This document shows, piece by piece, positions 62,666 through 64,000 of a stretch of 64,000 bases of DNA (position 1 is its first letter; each line of letters begins with the position of its first letter). The position numbers and the translations under genes are program-made. The DNA comes from Zygaena filipendulae (Eukaryota > Arthropoda > Insecta > Lepidoptera > Zygaenidae), in assembly GCA_907165275.2 (NCBI GenBank), contig OU015657.1:10873001-10937000 (forward strand), written 5' to 3'. A model generated the notes under the pieces. It was not told the DNA's origin. It made no database searches and saw nothing but the letters and a program-made list of their open reading frames with translations.

Positions 62666-63734
62666 GTGTTATGGCAATCAAACTGTATCCTATAAAGTTC
62701 TGTTAAGTTAATATTTTGCAAACACTCACCTCTCGCTGGGGATTTTGTGTTAAAACTCTGATGCGCGGCACGAATAAAAAAAATTAGATTATACGTCGGC
62801 ACATCGCTCTTTTTAAGGTTGCAATGTAAAGCTACAAGGCAACAAGTCGAGCTTTGGCAAAACTTTTTGTTTTCACTTAACTTCCCTCACAAAGTAGCGG
62901 TGCGCTGTGCTTTCAAATTAAAATACACTTTTAATTAAAACGCCAGTTTTATAATCTAACTCAGAAACAATAGCACTGAATAGGTTGAATAAATTACGGT
63001 TGTACATACACTGTACAGAAGGCGAAGCTGCTCCAACTGAAATCACTAGACAAGCGCCAAAACTTCTAACGCTCTACATGCATTGGCAATGGGCAGATGG
63101 GGTCCAACCAGCTTTTCCCAATTTCTCAATTTACAGTGATTTTTACTACAATTTTTACTATCTTGTGTACTATCTTCGGTGTGCGGTGTCATGATTGGAA
63201 TATACCATCACATCACATCTGACCAGGGTTTAAGCTATCGTCATAGTTTCTTCGTATTTGATGGGTGTCAAATTGATCAAGGTTGAACGATGCGATCTCC
63301 CGGAAATTTATAACATGGTTACATCACGTGCCTCGTATCAACGGAAGTTCTCTCTAATATCCAACAAACCAACATTTATACAAACAAAGATACAGGGCTT
63401 GCATGTTTTGGAGTAATGCCAATAAATACTTGTATTTATTCGGCAAAAATGTTTATATGATCGTTATCATTACGACGTTGAATGAAGTTGTATATTTTTG
63501 TCTATCTAGAAATATCTATGGAACACATGCTTTTCTAATAGTGCTTGGCTTGTTTATTTTCCAAGAAGAAACGCTGTCTCATTATGATTTTTATTCCAGT
63601 AAATTACTGGTTGTGTACTAACTTACTTGGTATACTTCTTGGCATCATATGTCTTTAATTATGATAGTGAGGTTAATAATCGGGTAATTATTGCCATTCA
63701 GAGTTAGGTACCGTAGCTTTATATTATATTATTA

Positions 63735-64000
63735 ACTGTCCCCCGCGATTTCATCCGCGGTAATTTCGGAGTTCCCGCAGGAATTCCGGGAAAAAAGCAC
63801 CTACTCTAAGTCCTTCTTTGTATCCCTGATAGAAGTTTACGGTGATTAGCTGTTCCCCGCATTAATTCCGGAGTTCCCGCGGGAATTAAGGAAAAAAACC
63901 AATCTTATCTTTTAAGTTGGACCATATTATAAATGGTTCAGTGGTCTATTCAGTAGTTTTGGAGTCCATCGCGGACAAACAACGTGACACGTGATTTATA
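63735..64000 (-). mobile_element. Helitron-like element, CGCGGACAAACAACG subfamily, cut by window end
   Basis: Contains CCCCGCGATTTCATCCGCGG, an internal second start TTAGCTGTTCCCCGC near 63847, and GGAGTCCATCGCGGACAAAC up to the last base. Confidence 0.75.

Larger units (their letters stand above)
61034..63734. other. Non-coding sequence at the right end
   Basis: AT-rich, with only the Helitron-like copy 62324-62550 and the half MITE 62557-62665. Open frames such as 62985-63194 (plus) show no family features. Confidence 0.55.

Noticed and set aside
62985..63194. 69-codon plus-strand frame
   Set aside because: No recognisable motif and AT-rich composition typical of chance frames.

Overview
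The window looks like a piece of a moth or butterfly (lepidopteran) nuclear genome. It is AT-rich, has one host gene split into short exons by introns of about 0.4 to 5 kb, and is full of repeats typical of Lepidoptera: Helitron-like elements that begin TC and end in a CTAG hairpin terminus, several families of fold-back MITEs, tRNA-derived SINE pieces, a non-LTR retrotransposon tail, and a complete BEL/Pao LTR retrotransposon. There are no operons, CRISPR arrays, rRNA genes or functional tRNA genes.

The only host protein gene I can support lies on the minus strand between 34846 and 17283. Eight exons join in frame with GT-AG borders into a 408-residue class A GPCR. It has the landmarks of the insect tachykinin receptor (TkR99D/DTKR type): seven membrane segments, a DRY motif, CWLP in TM6 and NPIIY in TM7. 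Its introns hold most of the mobile elements seen between 17 and 35 kb. Two fold-back MITEs stop only 19 and 36 bp from 3' splice sites.

Layout: 1-17 kb is non-coding, with a 117-bp tandem repeat, a pogo-like MITE, many Helitron-like copies, a SINE, a TTA-flanked MITE and a CpG-rich patch at 16 kb. 17-35 kb is the receptor gene with its repeats and a LINE tail at 19 kb. 35-53 kb is non-coding, with fold-back and nested MITEs and a GC-rich palindrome. 53,956-60,473 is a very young BEL/Pao element on the minus strand: 388-bp LTRs identical by eye, a perfect 5-bp target duplication, and gag and pol in two frames. 60.5-64 kb is non-coding with further repeats.

I found no new multi-gene system. 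The best leads are the MITEs placed against splice acceptors of a neuropeptide receptor, nested insertions that give natural before-and-after evidence, and the recent retrotransposon with a frame break between gag and pol.
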